Shown here in pieces: positions 33,711 through 44,599 of a stretch of DNA of 64,000 bases. Every line of letters starts with the position of its first letter. The stretch's first letter is position 1. The notes under the pieces are model-generated. The model did no database searches. It was not told the DNA's origin and saw only the letters and a program-made list of their open reading frames with translations. This DNA is from Pomphorhynchus laevis (taxonomy: Eukaryota > Acanthocephala > Palaeacanthocephala > Echinorhynchida > Pomphorhynchidae): NCBI GenBank assembly GCA_012934845.2, contig WNNJ02003020.1:21002-85001 (forward strand), read 5' to 3'. Both the position numbers and the translations under genes were made by a program.

Positions 33711-34953
33711 ATTTCAAGATAACCTACCATCAGCTCTGAATTTCAACACTTGTTTAATTAACTTGTAAATCATTAGCTATGCACAGACGTTTTTGCTTTT
33801 CCCATGCTAAATTCATTTCGACGAGTAAATAACAGTGTTATAAGGCCCATTATTACATTACCTCCAATAAATCCTACAGGAAAGGAAGCACTAACACGAT
33901 GCAAAAAATCAAATCATTAGAAAGTTCACTTACACTTGCAAAATGCTTGTTAGATGCTCCGTAGATATACCGTCAGCTTCAACTAATTTGAATTTTATTG
34001 TTATACGATTTTTTCGAGTCAATATAACTTGTTGATCGATATGTTTAATCATGTCTCAAAATCGACGAAAGAATTTTGTCTTCAGGACTCATAATTTTGG
34101 CCTTAGAGGAATTTGAGATTGTTTCGAAAAATTCCACGAAAAATTTAAGTATTCGAAATAGATTTCCTGAGCAGGTCATTTTAATCTGTGAAACATAAGG
34201 ATGTTTTACTGCTCTATGCTTTAATCCTAATCAAGTCTCTTCTCGTACACTACTTTGCAGACGTGATTAGGATTTAAGCATAAAGCAGTAAACATCCTTA
34301 CGTTTCACAGATTTTTAAGTATGTAGCACCTTTTATCATACCCATCATTGGCATTAGCAGAATATATAAGATGATAATACTCAGAAAGATAACATGTATT
34401 GATTGCATCAACGTTCAGGCGCCTACTGGATTGTCCACAATATTCTTTAGTGCCGTTAATGTCTTTTTCCGCAATGTATAACTTACCCATTATTTGGTGC
34501 TTTTTGATCGGTGTCGATACATTATCCAATATTGGCAAATTTCAAAGAAACAAATTTCATCAATATAAATCGATGGTACTACGGCGCATAGGCGGCGTTC
34601 AGCTGCCTATTGAATTATAATATTTAATGGAGTATTATATAATACTTATAATAAGTTTAAAACGCCTTTATCCAAAAATATCAAATTCATTATATTCATT
34701 TTATTTTTGTTTATAAATAATTAAGTTTTAGACCGATTTAATGTTTGATCAAAGTCAAAATGGTTTTACTACCTTTGCGTTTTAGTCCGGATCATATTTC
34801 TATTTCTTTTTTCAAATCAATGGAATTTGTCATCATTTTGAAAGTATATTGAGCGATGGTCTAAAGAGTCCATTATTCCAGAAAAAATATTTATGGGATG
34901 CAATCAGTATAATAACATAATCATAATATAATGCAATTAAATTTTTTATTTAG
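33711..34953. other. Mostly non-coding; one large inverted repeat
   Basis: The foldback at 34186-34310 is the only clear structure. The region is probably intronic if the exon at 31.6 kb belongs to gene B. Confidence 0.45.
34186..34310. repeat. Inverted repeat, ~47-bp arms, ~31-bp loop
   Basis: CTGTGAAACATAAGGATGTT ... TTAATCCTAATCA at 34186-34232 is matched in reverse complement at 34264-34310 with few mismatches. It could be a small foldback transposon. Confidence 0.85.
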
Positions 34954-37361
34954 CTGCATATTTGCAAGTAAATCACGTAATTAGCAGAAGTCAAGATTTG
35001 GTAACAACAAAAACCAGATCATCATCAACTAGATTAAGTCGAAAATCTTTTAGTAGCACTAACAGTCTTAACATTACAAACTGCATTCATATCATCAATG
35101 ATTACTTTGATCAATTTGATTGCTCAATGCGGTTTAAACTTTGGATGCTTTTAAGTTGGAGGTATCTGCAAGTTCTTTAATAAAATAAGCTTCAATTGTT
35201 TTATTCACAATCATTTCTAAGTTTTATTTCTAAGCTTCAAAAATGGTATAAATATATCTAAGTTTAAATTAAATTTTAAATTAAATATTTTAAAATGAAA
35301 CCTGGTCACTTTAGGTATGCATCGTATTTGAAACCAACTACAATTTCAAAATCACAAAACAATAGATCTACGAGAGATTAATTCACTAGAGATTTCATTT
35401 ATATTTCAATATGTCTAAGCTCTACATAAATATACTTTTGACAATGTTTATGTTAAGTTGCCAGTGAATGAGGTTCATGCCACTGATGAATCTATTAAAG
35501 ACAAAACACATAACTGTTATGCTTTTACTCGATTACACATGGCTTAAAGTCAGTGGATTACTTGGCGAACACGTAAAGCGAATAGATGTAGTTCGTTTCC
35601 AGTTTTAATTTTAAAATTTTTGGAATATATGTATGAAAATTTCTGATTATACCTAACTGATTACGATTGAAAAAAGAAAGTTTTCTGAAACATAAAATAT
35701 TTGTCTTTGCTAATGTAATTATTAAATAAATTTATATGTATATTAAAAATTTTATATATATTATAGATATTTTATATATCAAGATGTTCGTGAATCATTT
35801 CCAGTAGGCGTCGAACTTCGCCAGCGTTGTCTTTTATCTCCACTTTTGTTCCTGGTTTACATGGCAAAATTACGATACGGCCTCCTCTGACTAATGTCGG
35901 TCTTAAGTTCAGTTCCATCATGATATCATCTCTGCTTTTTGAAGATATTGTCTTGTTGAATTCTTGTCCTGAGGACTTACAATGCATACTAGATCGATTT
36001 ACAATAGAATGCCAAGCGAAAGGATTAAGGTATAAATTTCAATCCGGAATGGGTAAAAGTTTCATCTTGATGTGGAGGATTTTAAGTATCTTGGGGTATT
36101 GTTCTCAAGAGACGGCAGGATCATCAGGAAGACTGAGAAGCGGATCTGTATAGCTAACGCAGCAATGCGTTTTTGTACAGGTATGTTATAGTGAAGTATG
36201 AGTTGAGTCTTCGGGCGAAGCTATCGGTTTACTACGCAATCTTCGTTTTTATCTTAACATATGGTCATTAATTCTGGGTTATGACCGAAAGGATAATATC
36301 TCAGATACAGGCGAGCGAAATGTGATTTCTTCGCGGTGTGGCCGGTCTTGGCATTAGAGATAAGCTTAGAAATTTGGTCATCTGCCATAAATACGTAGTA
36401 ACTTCGCTGCTTATCAACATCGAAGAAAGTCAGTTAAGATGCTAAGACATGTTCTAAGGATGTCTAGGTATCGTCTTCCTCGAAGGGTTTGCAAGGCCGG
36501 ACTCTCTGGAAAGGGACCTCGAGGTAGACTTGATACCAGTAGAGAGATCAAATCTCGAAACTGACCCCGAAGACCGCCTTGGACAATCTGAAAGATAACT
36601 CAGGTATGTCGCCCAAGATCGCGATGTCTGAAGTAGTTTGGTTCGTACACTGCCTTCACGACCCGACACCCGAGTCAGTGGTTGACAAGAAAAATCTTGT
36701 GTTTTTTTCTTGTCAAGAAATTTTTGTTTTTATATCAAGACGGACATAATTGCAAAAAACTTATGTCACTGAATAACCTGGCATATGACCTTACAATAGT
36801 AATTAACCTTATATTTGAACCTGCTGATTTTATTTCTGTCAATGCCAGAATATAAAGAGAAGGTAAAAATGTATCTAGAAAATTTTATTTATAGAAAATT
36901 AAATCAAAAATTAAATCAAAAATAGCAAAGTTTTAATCAAAAATTAAAAATTTTGTTAAATTAAATTAACAACAATTCTGACTTCACATTTGCTGAATAA
37001 AATTGAATCGAAAAACTAGTTTTCTAAAACAGTTTTATGTTCGAGTGTTTTAATGGTTCATAAAACAGTTTTATGTTCTATAACTATTTTCAATGCTAAA
37101 ACATCTAACAGTAAACTTTTGTGACAAATATTTATTGATAAATTAATTTTAAAATTTTTATGATTTAGAATGTTGTATTTGAAGAAGTCGTTGATTATTC
37201 TTGGTCATTTTCTTCGCACTTCCAAACAGTACCAAGCGGATGCTTTTATTCGACAAATCGATGGTCTTTCTTTTATTTGCCAAGAGGCTGGGAGATTGGA
37301 GTCGGTGAAATCTAAATTCGATATACCAATACTTTCAAATATTATCGATTTATTTGAATAA
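34954..37361 (+). CDS. Gene B: two 3' exons of an unrecognised host gene
   Basis: Exon 34954-35161 (acceptor ttatttAG, donor GTATCT) reads AYLQVNHVISRSQDLVTTKT, a Ser-rich stretch, then CIHIINDYFDQFDCSMRFKL WMLLSW, ending in phase 2. Exon 37169-37361 (acceptor gatttAG) takes that phase and reads MLYLKKSLIILGHFLRTSKQ, YQADAFIRQIDGLSFICQEA and FDIPILSNIIDLFE-stop. The joined C-terminus is helical, Leu/Ile-rich and free of stops. The 2-kb intron carries a LINE fragment. The protein family is not recognised; it could be an intracellular helical-repeat or complex subunit. A second open frame exists in the last exon, but the phase match favours this one. Confidence 0.5.
35162..35789. other. Intron sequence, no gene
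   Basis: AT-rich intron of gene B. Confidence 0.5.
35790..36680 (+). mobile_element. 5'-truncated LINE in an intron
   Basis: + strand pieces: RQRCLLSPLLFLVYMAKL (RT block like GVRQGCVLSPLLF), FEDIVLLNSCPEDLQ (the catalytic box ADDVVLLAS, here FEDI), FKYLGVLFSRDGRIIRKTEK, VKYELSLRAKLSVYYAIFVF, then YGH and ISQIQASEM, and RGVAGLGIRDKLRN, in several frames up to about 36460; the end (36460-36680) keeps ARPDSLERDL-like remnants. This order is that of a common animal LINE (RT thumb and C-terminal region). The first Ala-Asp of the catalytic box is lost and multiple frame breaks occur. Confidence 0.75.
36681..37168. other. Intron sequence, no gene
   Basis: AT-rich end of the gene B intron with short AAATTAAATCAAAAATTAAA runs. 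Nothing coding. Confidence 0.5.
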
Positions 37362-37889
37362 ACTATTTATTAGTTTCAATTAATTATTAATTTTTTATTA
37401 AACTAATTATTACCATCGTTCGCTTACAAATCAAATATTTAAAACTTTTTATGCCTTATTTCGCATAAAGCAAATTCAACAATTAAAATTATAAGCAATT
37501 AAAATCAGAGAAGCAATTAAAATAAGCAAATACATATTAAAATTATAACAACTTATAAAAATAACAACTTATTGTTTAGCATTGCCTCAAAAATAAACAT
37601 CATATAAAGGTATCAAATATCATATCATTTGATACCTTTATCTGTGATGATTAAATTTCAATTCGTGGAAAATTCCATCGTCTGTTATTTAATTTTTAGC
37701 TAATGTATTGATAAAATACTATATGGAATTTACTGTGGGATTTCAAGTGGAAACTAATAATTTAGTTATGCATTTAGTAATGATTTCATAAAGAATTTAT
37801 AAAGCTAGTAATAACCTTTTTAGCAATTATTACAAGTCACTGTAATAAATATAAATAAAAATCCAATAAATTTAAATTGACTTACTAAG
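37362..37889. other. AT-rich, no gene
   Basis: A small palindrome near 37610-37645 (ATCATATAAAGGTATCAAAT / ATTTGATACCTTTAT). Short fragments at 37830-37880 resemble Naiad-like fingers DNA (AAAAATCCAATAAA). Confidence 0.45.
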
Positions 37890-38990
37890 CAAGCTTCATT
37901 TCGTGTCGCCTAATGAAATTCGTATTTCGGATGGACTGCAATTGTCACAACACTTGATCCAAAATCTTGGGGTTTTACAAGGGGATCCTTTAAGTCCCCT
38001 TGTAATTCATATTGTTCTTTAGTGATCAACCCTCCTTTGTCTGTCAAAGCGGTAGATCCAACTGCATAAGGTATGCCGATATTTTAGTCATACGAGCTAT
38101 AAAATTTAGGAAGCGGGGCCGTCTAGGCCGTGATGACTCATTGCAATATTAAAATGGCAATTTTGATTTTTGTTGTGAGAATTCCTACCTTGGTATAGTT
38201 TTAAATTCGAAATGTACATTCTCGAAACATATTTCCAACAAGTGTGTCAAGGCAACAGATAGAATGTATTATTCAGAAACAGGTAATTTGTCCTTCAACG
38301 GTGCCCTAAGATTCTTTAAGGTGACGATACTTCCATTACTAATATATAGTATACAGGCGATTTGGCTTGATCTTACTACTGCTAATTTCCGCAAATTCGC
38401 TTCGCTTCAATGGAGGTATATTAAACTTATCACAGTGCTCTTACCCATGACCTCGTCGACATTAGTGTCAACGTTATCCCAACTCCCATCATATATGTAT
38501 ACCTTTACAAATTCGTTTAATTTGCCTATAACACCGGCACTCTCGATCCATTTCAGCAATACGCAGATTTCTATTGCAAAACTTGATCCCCCTATTTATT
38601 GCGCTCCGGAATTTCTTCAGACTAATTGGAAAAAGCCATTTAATGCAAACCGACCGCTTGTTTGGAGAATATCTACTCATGGTTACCATGACAAATTTTG
38701 TATGATCAGGTTGCCTCGTCATTTAAGAAGTTCTGACTGTTGCAGTCGTTTCTGTGGATTTCCCTGTTGTGAACTTCTCCATCTGTTTTCATGTTCTATT
38801 CTTTCTACATGGGTTTTGCGCATGGTAGATTCGATATCGTCATTTCGTAACGTTCCCACAGTTGCTGTACACTTTTCGTCCTCGTGATGGATGACGACTA
38901 GCTTGATCAGTACAATAATAAACTGACATCTTTGTATATAAACTGACTATTTTTTACCTCCATCGTGTATAAGCGGCAGTGAGGAAAATA
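37890..38990 (+). mobile_element. LINE fragment, RT to 3' end
   Basis: 37930-38020 reads ISDGLQLSQHLIQNLGVLQG then DPLSPLV (RT block QGDPLSP). Then come a degenerate RYADI box, FSKHISNKCVKATDRMY, and from 38264 a 207-aa frame with ALRFFKVTILPLLIYSIQAI, WLDLTTANFRKFASLQWRYI and a Cys-containing end (CCSRFCGFPCC). The same order is found at 50560-51310. It ends in a conserved CTCAGATTA followed by TAA/ATT-type repeats, so the 3' terminus is intact while the 5' half is lost. Confidence 0.75.
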
Positions 38991-39029
38991 AAATTTCTCA
39001 GATTAATAATTTAAATTATTAATTATTTA

Positions 39030-39500
39030 AATTATTATTAATTTTAAATAATGATTTAAATGTAAACGCAACATATGAACGTAATGATTTAAGTTTAGAA
39101 ACAATTATTACAAGTCACTGTTCTATACTGGATAAAAAGGGTATAAAGGTTGAATCAGATAATAAAACTATACCTATATTATATTGGAATCCAAAATTAC
39201 ATAAAAATCCAATAAAACCTAGGTTCATATGTAGTGCGTTTAAATGTACATTAAAACCACTTTCTGTTTATATGAATAAAATACTTAAAGTAATTAAAAC
39301 ACACTTCAAAAAATATTGAAGGGTAATCTAAATAAATACTGGTATAAAACACTTTCAGTATTAATTCTATAAAAGAATTTTTAGAACGTATAAAAGGAAT
39401 AAATTTTAAGAATATAAATACGTACGATTTTAGTACGCTTTATACAAATCTAGATTTGGCAAATATTAAAAAAGCGTTAAAAAATTAATTAATCTTATAT
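39030..39500 (+). mobile_element. Naiad-like PLE fragment: RT fingers and block A
   Basis: + strand reading LYWNPKLHKNPIKPRFICS region and the STLYTNLD block with several breaks. It matches 11895-12390 on the opposite strand. It starts right at the 3' end repeat of the LINE before it. Confidence 0.8.
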
Positions 39501-39509
39501 TTGGAAGAC

Positions 39510-39905
39510 GATATACCATACACTGACATTCATAGCTCACCTGTAGTCCTTGAATGCGAAGTTCATAGTCCGACGCGTTATTAAGTCGACTCACTGGTAC
39601 TTTACGGAGTTGCTATGGCAGAACCCTCTTAACAACTGCCCTAGCATTGTATTTCAGTGCAAAGGAGTACACTTACCCAGTCTGGAATATAAGATCATAT
39701 GACTTCCAGATTGACATGCAACTATGACGATAATCATCGGATGCTAACGAGCTATGTGTACTCACTCTATTCCAGTGATTTAATAACGTGAGCGGGGTAT
39801 TGCTACCCACACAATCAGGAGAATCACACAAGTACAGAAATTGACAAGGATAATTGCAAGTGATGCTTCACATACGATGTACCAGACAATTCAGGGCTCG
39901 CGTTT
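39510..39905 (+). mobile_element. LINE fragment, C-terminal region
   Basis: One frame reads TLLTTALALYFSAKEYTYPVW, then DFQIDMQL, like the 'LRTSTLALCYSVAEYCAPVW...VDTQLN' segment after the RT of a LINE family; VSGVLLPTQSGE follows. Broken in at least three places. The higher GC is distinct from its AT-rich flanks. Confidence 0.55.
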
Positions 39906-40164
39906 AAACTTAATAATTTATAATTAATTAATCGTATATAAGATTAATTAATCTTATATATGTATATAATCATATAATTAATTAATCTTACATAACATAT
40001 GTATATATGTTATATATCAAGGATCATCGTTAAAACCCCTTTTATATTTCCAAATGGAAATATAATCAACATGAATATTTATAGAATCTTATTATTATTT
40101 AATTCCAAGTCATTTTGATGAACTATTCTAGATGCCTCAGATCTGGAAAACTGCTCCGTATTAC

Positions 40165-40535
40165 GTTTATGATAAATTTATATTAAAACCCCGTTCTGCT
40201 TATAAGAATGAAATACTAAAATTAAAACACACTTCAAGAAATATTGTAGGATAATCGAAATTAATACAGGTATAAAACACTATTTCAATATTAATTCTAC
40301 AAAAGAATTTTTAGAACAAACAAAATGAATAAATTTTCAGAATATAAGTATTTATATTCTGAGAATTTATTCCTTTTGTTGAAGAGTAATCGAAATTAAT
40401 ACTGGTATAAACACAATTTCAGTATTAATTCTATAAAAGAATTTTCAGAATATACCTACGAATATTTTATACAAATCTAGACTTAGCAGATATTAAATAT
40501 GCATTAGAAAAATTAGTTAATCTTATATTCGGATA
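40165..40535 (+). mobile_element. Naiad-like PLE fragments, rearranged
   Basis: Fingers/block A DNA appears twice: 40190-40360 and 40385-40530, both covering TTAATACAGGTATAAAACAC and the STKEF/FLEQ region. Between them (40320-40380) a short inverted stretch (CAGAATATAAGTATTTATATTCTG) forms a hairpin. A rearranged, non-coding remnant. Confidence 0.7.
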
Positions 40536-40631
40536 TATAGTTTCTAAAATAATGAATATCTATGTATGTTGAAAGTATCAATAGAGTTATTTGAACCACA
40601 GCTTGGGATCCTTGTTTCTGTCGGATTCATA

Positions 40632-40842
40632 AATATATCAAAATAGGTAAGTATATAAAATTAAACCAAGCTTCTTTTGCAATTTTATTTAAAAACGTTT
40701 TCGGGTTACCTCTTCGTCAGTAGCACAATACAATATAATATTGTATTGTGCTACTTACGAAGGGGTAACCCGAAAACGTTTTTAAATAAAATTGCAAAAG
40801 AAGCTTGGTTTAATTTTATATATTTACCTATTTTGATATATA
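40632..40842. repeat. Near-perfect 211-bp palindrome
   Basis: Two arms of about 105 bp meet around position 40737 with a 1-base centre. Only a few mismatches are seen (for example GTCAG/TTACG and AGAGG/AGGGG). Each arm carries a hammerhead-like box (40696-40720 minus; 40754-40778 plus). Such a short-centre palindrome points to a recent inverted duplication or a foldback of PLE end sequence. Confidence 0.95.
40696..40720 (-). ncRNA. Hammerhead-like core in palindrome arm
   Basis: Minus strand: CTGACGA, AGAGGTAACCC (short stem AGG/CC), GAAAACG. The CTGANGA and GAAA boxes are both intact here; the mirrored copy at 40754 reads CTTACGA. Stems I and III were not confirmed. Confidence 0.4.
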
Positions 40843-40918
40843 TATGTATATATTTGTTAGGGCTTTTTCTAATCGGTGTGACTTCAGGATTGATAAAATC
40901 AATTCTTTCCATATATAA

Positions 40919-41063
40919 ATGTAGATATTAACTAACCGAGCCAAATTCAAAAACAAAATGACAAAATGTCATTTTACTGAAGAAGGCTCACGCCGAAAGC
41001 TTTAAAAAATATACATTTTGTCATTTTGTTTTTGAATTTGGCTCGGTTAGTTAATATCTACAT
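40919..41063. repeat. Perfect 51-bp inverted repeat with 43-bp loop
   Basis: Arms 40919-40969 and 41013-41063 are perfect reverse complements. The loop carries CTGAAGAAGGCTCACGCCGA followed by AAGC (40977-41000): CTGANGA, an extra A, a GGC-TCAC-GCC stem-loop and GAAA. The shape is that of a PLE end in inverted orientation. Confidence 0.95.
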
Positions 41064-41259
41064 ATATATAGCATAATAGTAGAACAACAAGGCAATAGCG
41101 CAAAAACAGGATTATAAGACGTTTTGCTCCTTTATGGAACTTTATCAATCTAAAAACACAAAATCATCGTCTTAATATAAGTTTTACAAATATTGTGAAC
41201 AATGGGAATTAAAATTAAGATAATTAATAAATGCAGATTGTGACTACGTTACACCTGCA

Positions 41260-41605
41260 TCACCATACATGTGATCTGAATTACACCCTAAATCTGACTA
41301 TGTGTGTAGCCTTCCTATTAGTTTGTTTTCCAGCATAAGTCGACGACGCTCTTCATTTTCATTACTGTGGACTATCACTTAGTGCATGCAGTCGATCAAA
41401 TTGTGTTCTAGTGCATGTCGTACGGTACCGTCTGTAGGATTTCCTGCCCGAATATGTGAACGTCTTACGTTTAATCTTCGAGCTAAATCTAATCTTGATT
41501 GACCTACATATTGTTTGTTGCACAACTTGCATGTTCCAATATATGTTATACCCCTAGTTTTGCAGTTACATTTAATAATAATAGATTTTCTTACTCAGAA
41601 AAGGA
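41260..41605 (-). mobile_element. Classical PLE: GIY-YIG part, cut off from its RT
   Basis: Minus strand reads CNCKTRGITYIGTCKLCNKQ then YVGQSRLDLARRLNVRRSHI, then TVRHALEHN: GITYI and YVG strands, catalytic Arg (RR) and His. The missing Zn-binding part and RT of the same element lie beyond the inserted LINE, at 45450-46990. Confidence 0.75.
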
Positions 41606-41785
41606 TAAATAAATAATTACAACCGATAAATAGTTGATAAATAGTCTAAGATAAATAGTTCCGATGCGGATCATCATGATCATTATTATCGGAGTCTTCA
41701 CCTTTATTCTGGCCTCAAATACATGGGGATCTGAGTCCCCAACCAATCCAACACGCCGCTTTTCGATTAAACCACCCGGGGTCTT

Positions 41786-43118
41786 TCACCCCCCCCGAAG
41801 AATCCAATCGGTGCGGAGGATGCTTGGTAAACGAGAGACGAGGAGCTTAAGAAACCTTAGCCTTTGCTCAGGGGGATGCCCTCTTGAGAAGAAGACTAAT
41901 CCCGAGATAGTCCAGGTGCCCCAGAGGCGCACCTGAGTTTTCCCTTTTAACGACAGATACTGAGCCCGTTTCAGGGCCCACCTAGATTTCTCCAGGATAC
42001 GTTTAAGTCTATCCAGGTCGGCTTTCGCAGACCAGTTCACCGAAACGGTGAACCCCAGGTATTTTACTCGACTTGTGAAGGTAGGAAGTGGTTCAGAGGC
42101 AAGTATGGAGGAGAGCGCAGAGAGTGCTGATCTCTTAAGCTTTGCTTTGTAGCAAGGGTGTCATGAAAGGCGACCACCTGCGATTTAGCGGAGTTCAGAA
42201 CAAGGTTGGACCTGGGCAGCTGGTCTTTTAATCTTAAAAAGAAGCGGCTGATGTCCGAGAATACGTTTATACGCCTGCGTCCAGAAAACAAGGCTGTAGT
42301 ATCATCAGCGTACACCACTAGACGTTGATCGCGTTTTAATATTTTGAATAGATTGATGGAGGCAGCAAGATAAGATAGGAAGAGGGGGAGCCTTGAGGCA
42401 CACCCGTAATAGGGTAGAACTGACGCGCATCAGGGTCGTCATCATAATAAAATCGCTTGGTGTACAGCAGTATCTCCACCCTGTTAACAATTCTCGCAGG
42501 CAACCCGAGGGACCTGAGAGAAGAGATAACAAAGGGAATTGAGATGCGGTCAAATACAGTGGAAAAATCAAGGAAAACAACCACAGTTAGCTGATGACAG
42601 TTCTCCTGACAAAACCGATGCACTTCACCAACTGCTAAATGGACCGAGCGACCCTTGACAAACCCATAGAAACCAGGTGGGATTAAATTTCGCCTAATCA
42701 GATGATCGGGGATTCTACGCGCAAGCGCTTTTTCGTAGATCGAGACGAGGGAATTTTGAATCGAAATGGGTCGTAGGTCTTTTGGACAAGAGACCGAAAA
42801 CTTTTTTGGAATAAAAATTCTCTTGCTAATGTTGATGCCGGCCACATCAGATGGGGTGGCTAATAGCATTGTGACGGCCACCTCCCTTCTTTGATCGGCT
42901 GTCAAAAGCTGACAGACACTGGAAGAGAGTAGAGCGACGGTTTTGGAGGTGCCCGGAAGAGGCCCCCAGGCGTTGAGAATATCTGTGACAGATAAGTCTC
43001 TACTCCTGAAGTCTCCCCGAGGCAGGATTGGTTGAGGAGATTGCGTGGCTCCATAATTGTAAAGGGCTAGTGACTCCTCCAAAACTTTATCAAGACCTAT
43101 ACTACCGATCCAACCCAA
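41786..43118 (-). pseudogene. LINE ORF2 reverse transcriptase
   Basis: From 43118 down: FIPKKFSVSCPKDLRPISIQ (RT fingers), ALARRIPDHLIRRNLIPPGF then YGFVKGRS, VVVFLDFSTVFDRIS (catalytic block A; FSKAFD in active copies reads FSTVFD), ITGVPQGSPSS (block B), then in the next frame MVYADDTTALFSGRRR (catalytic YADD, 42318) and LVLNSAKSQVVAF, ending with WSAKADLDRLKRILEKSRWA (42040). Frame shifts near 42330 and 42050 separate the three parts. About 440 aa are visible, fitting LINE RT length. No RNase H domain is seen downstream. Confidence 0.85.
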
Positions 43119-43679
43119 AGATCTATCCCTCCAACAAACAAACTTCTCCTTCTTGAATATCTTCCAAAAAGAAGACTGAAAAGGGATACGACGAGAAATG
43201 CTCGCCCTATCCCTACTCAGCTGGAATCAATATCTGGTGCGTCAGTATTCATTTGAAAGGGTCTGTCTGGCGGAGGAAGAGAGATTAGGTAGGTTCAGCA
43301 GTTTAGCTAGAACCTTGAGTTTCGTCGGAGTGGGATTGAAAATGTGACCTTTAAAGGTTGTCGAAAGCAACGCGGTAGCTTGCGAAAAGAGGTAAAAATT
43401 AAATTCGGTATAACTCTCATTACCAATTCAGAGGAGGCGTTGGATAACTGCCTGGAAGAATGCCACTCTGATCGGGTCAAAGTGGAATCTTCTACGAAGC
43501 AGCATATCCTCTTCTAACAGCCAGCGAATTAGATCATGAGAGGTGGACAGATGTTGTCGCGACTGCTCCGTGCAGAAGGGTTTTTACAACCACCGCTCGT
43601 GGAGCAGTAATAAGTAGATGAGTGAATTTGTTGATTTGCAATAAAGGTGGGGGACGGTGATTTGTGAATAAGATAACCG

Positions 43680-44162
43680 TTCATGGCTCTGCAGGAGTGC
43701 TGCATTAATCCAACGACCAGTTATATCGTTGAAGTCACCTAGTACCATGTCGTAGCCACTATCAATAATACCATCCAGAAGGGCACGATTCCTGTGAATC
43801 TCCTATGGACAGATGTATACATTGGCTAGACTGAGGCGTTTACCGTTCTTAACGAGTGAAACAACCAAACAAGACAGGGCTGAACAAGAGTAATTTAGCA
43901 GGAGGAAAGATCTTAAGGAGCACTTAACTAAGGTCAAGAGTCCTTGAGAGGAAGAGGAGTGAGGTGGGGTTATGTAAGGAGTATAGTGGGAACAAATTTG
44001 CTTTAGAATAAATCGAGTAGTGTCTTGGGATAGACGGATAGACCGCGTCTCCTGAAAGACTATAACATCTGCGTATCTTCCAGATAAAAGTCCAAGGGCA
44101 GAAGCACCTTCCGAATTCCACTGAAGAATATTCAGTGAAAAAGGCTCGGGTTTACTCACCAT
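43680..44162 (-). pseudogene. LINE ORF2 endonuclease domain (APE type)
   Basis: Starts MVSKPEPFSLNILQWNSEGA (the LQWN metal-site motif), then ADVIVFQETRSI (QE catalytic Glu), SSSSQGLLTLVK, LSLANVYICP (NVY). After a break, GDFNDITGRWINAALL at about 43680-43760 supplies the GDFN motif. The stretch from 43640 to 43120 links nuclease to RT without a clear domain. The first Met probably is the true ORF2 start, 10 bp after a stop in ORF1's frame. Confidence 0.8.
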
Positions 44163-44599
44163 TGTGGAAGATCAGTTAAACGGGAGCAGCCAACCTAGAC
44201 AGAACTAGGTGCAGGAGTGTCACTCCCTGCCACTAGCCCCATCCGGGGTCGGAGCCTTCTAGGCAATATCTTCATTTCCCCGGGCATTCTTATTCTTCAG
44301 TAGTCTTCCTACCTTTAACGGCGGAACCTTGGGTACTGATGCAGCGCTTTTCTTCGATTGGAAAACAGCAGCGGCCGGCGCTGGTGTCGCGCCCATGAAG
44401 GCCGAAACAAGTTGTTAAATCATGCGTTGCATTGTTTCAATGGCTTCATTGTTTTTTAGAATGACGATTTTCAATATATCAGAATCAGACATTTGTCTAT
44501 CATTACTTTGAGTCTTTGAATCTTCGGCGAAGGATTTAGGCCGATTTCCAGTAATAAATATATTTTGTAATTCTTGAATGCTAGACATCGTCGGGAAAA

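Noticed and set aside
33517-33768. Leucine-rich 83-aa frame on the + strand
   Set aside because: It is the antisense of the GIY-YIG nuclease coding sequence on the minus strand.
34305-34538. Minus-strand frame with NGTKEYCGQSSRR that could suggest a GIY-YIG domain
   Set aside because: Only a weak resemblance, no GIY strand before it, and it overlaps the large inverted repeat.
37169-37330. Second open frame in the gene B last exon (NVVFEEVVDYSWSFSSHFQ...)
   Set aside because: It does not fit the phase of the upstream exon at 34954-35161, while the MLYLKKS frame does.
41664-41936. 90-aa + strand frame with a hydrophobic start like a signal peptide
   Set aside because: It lies antisense to the LINE ORF2 C-terminus; the real coding is on the minus strand.
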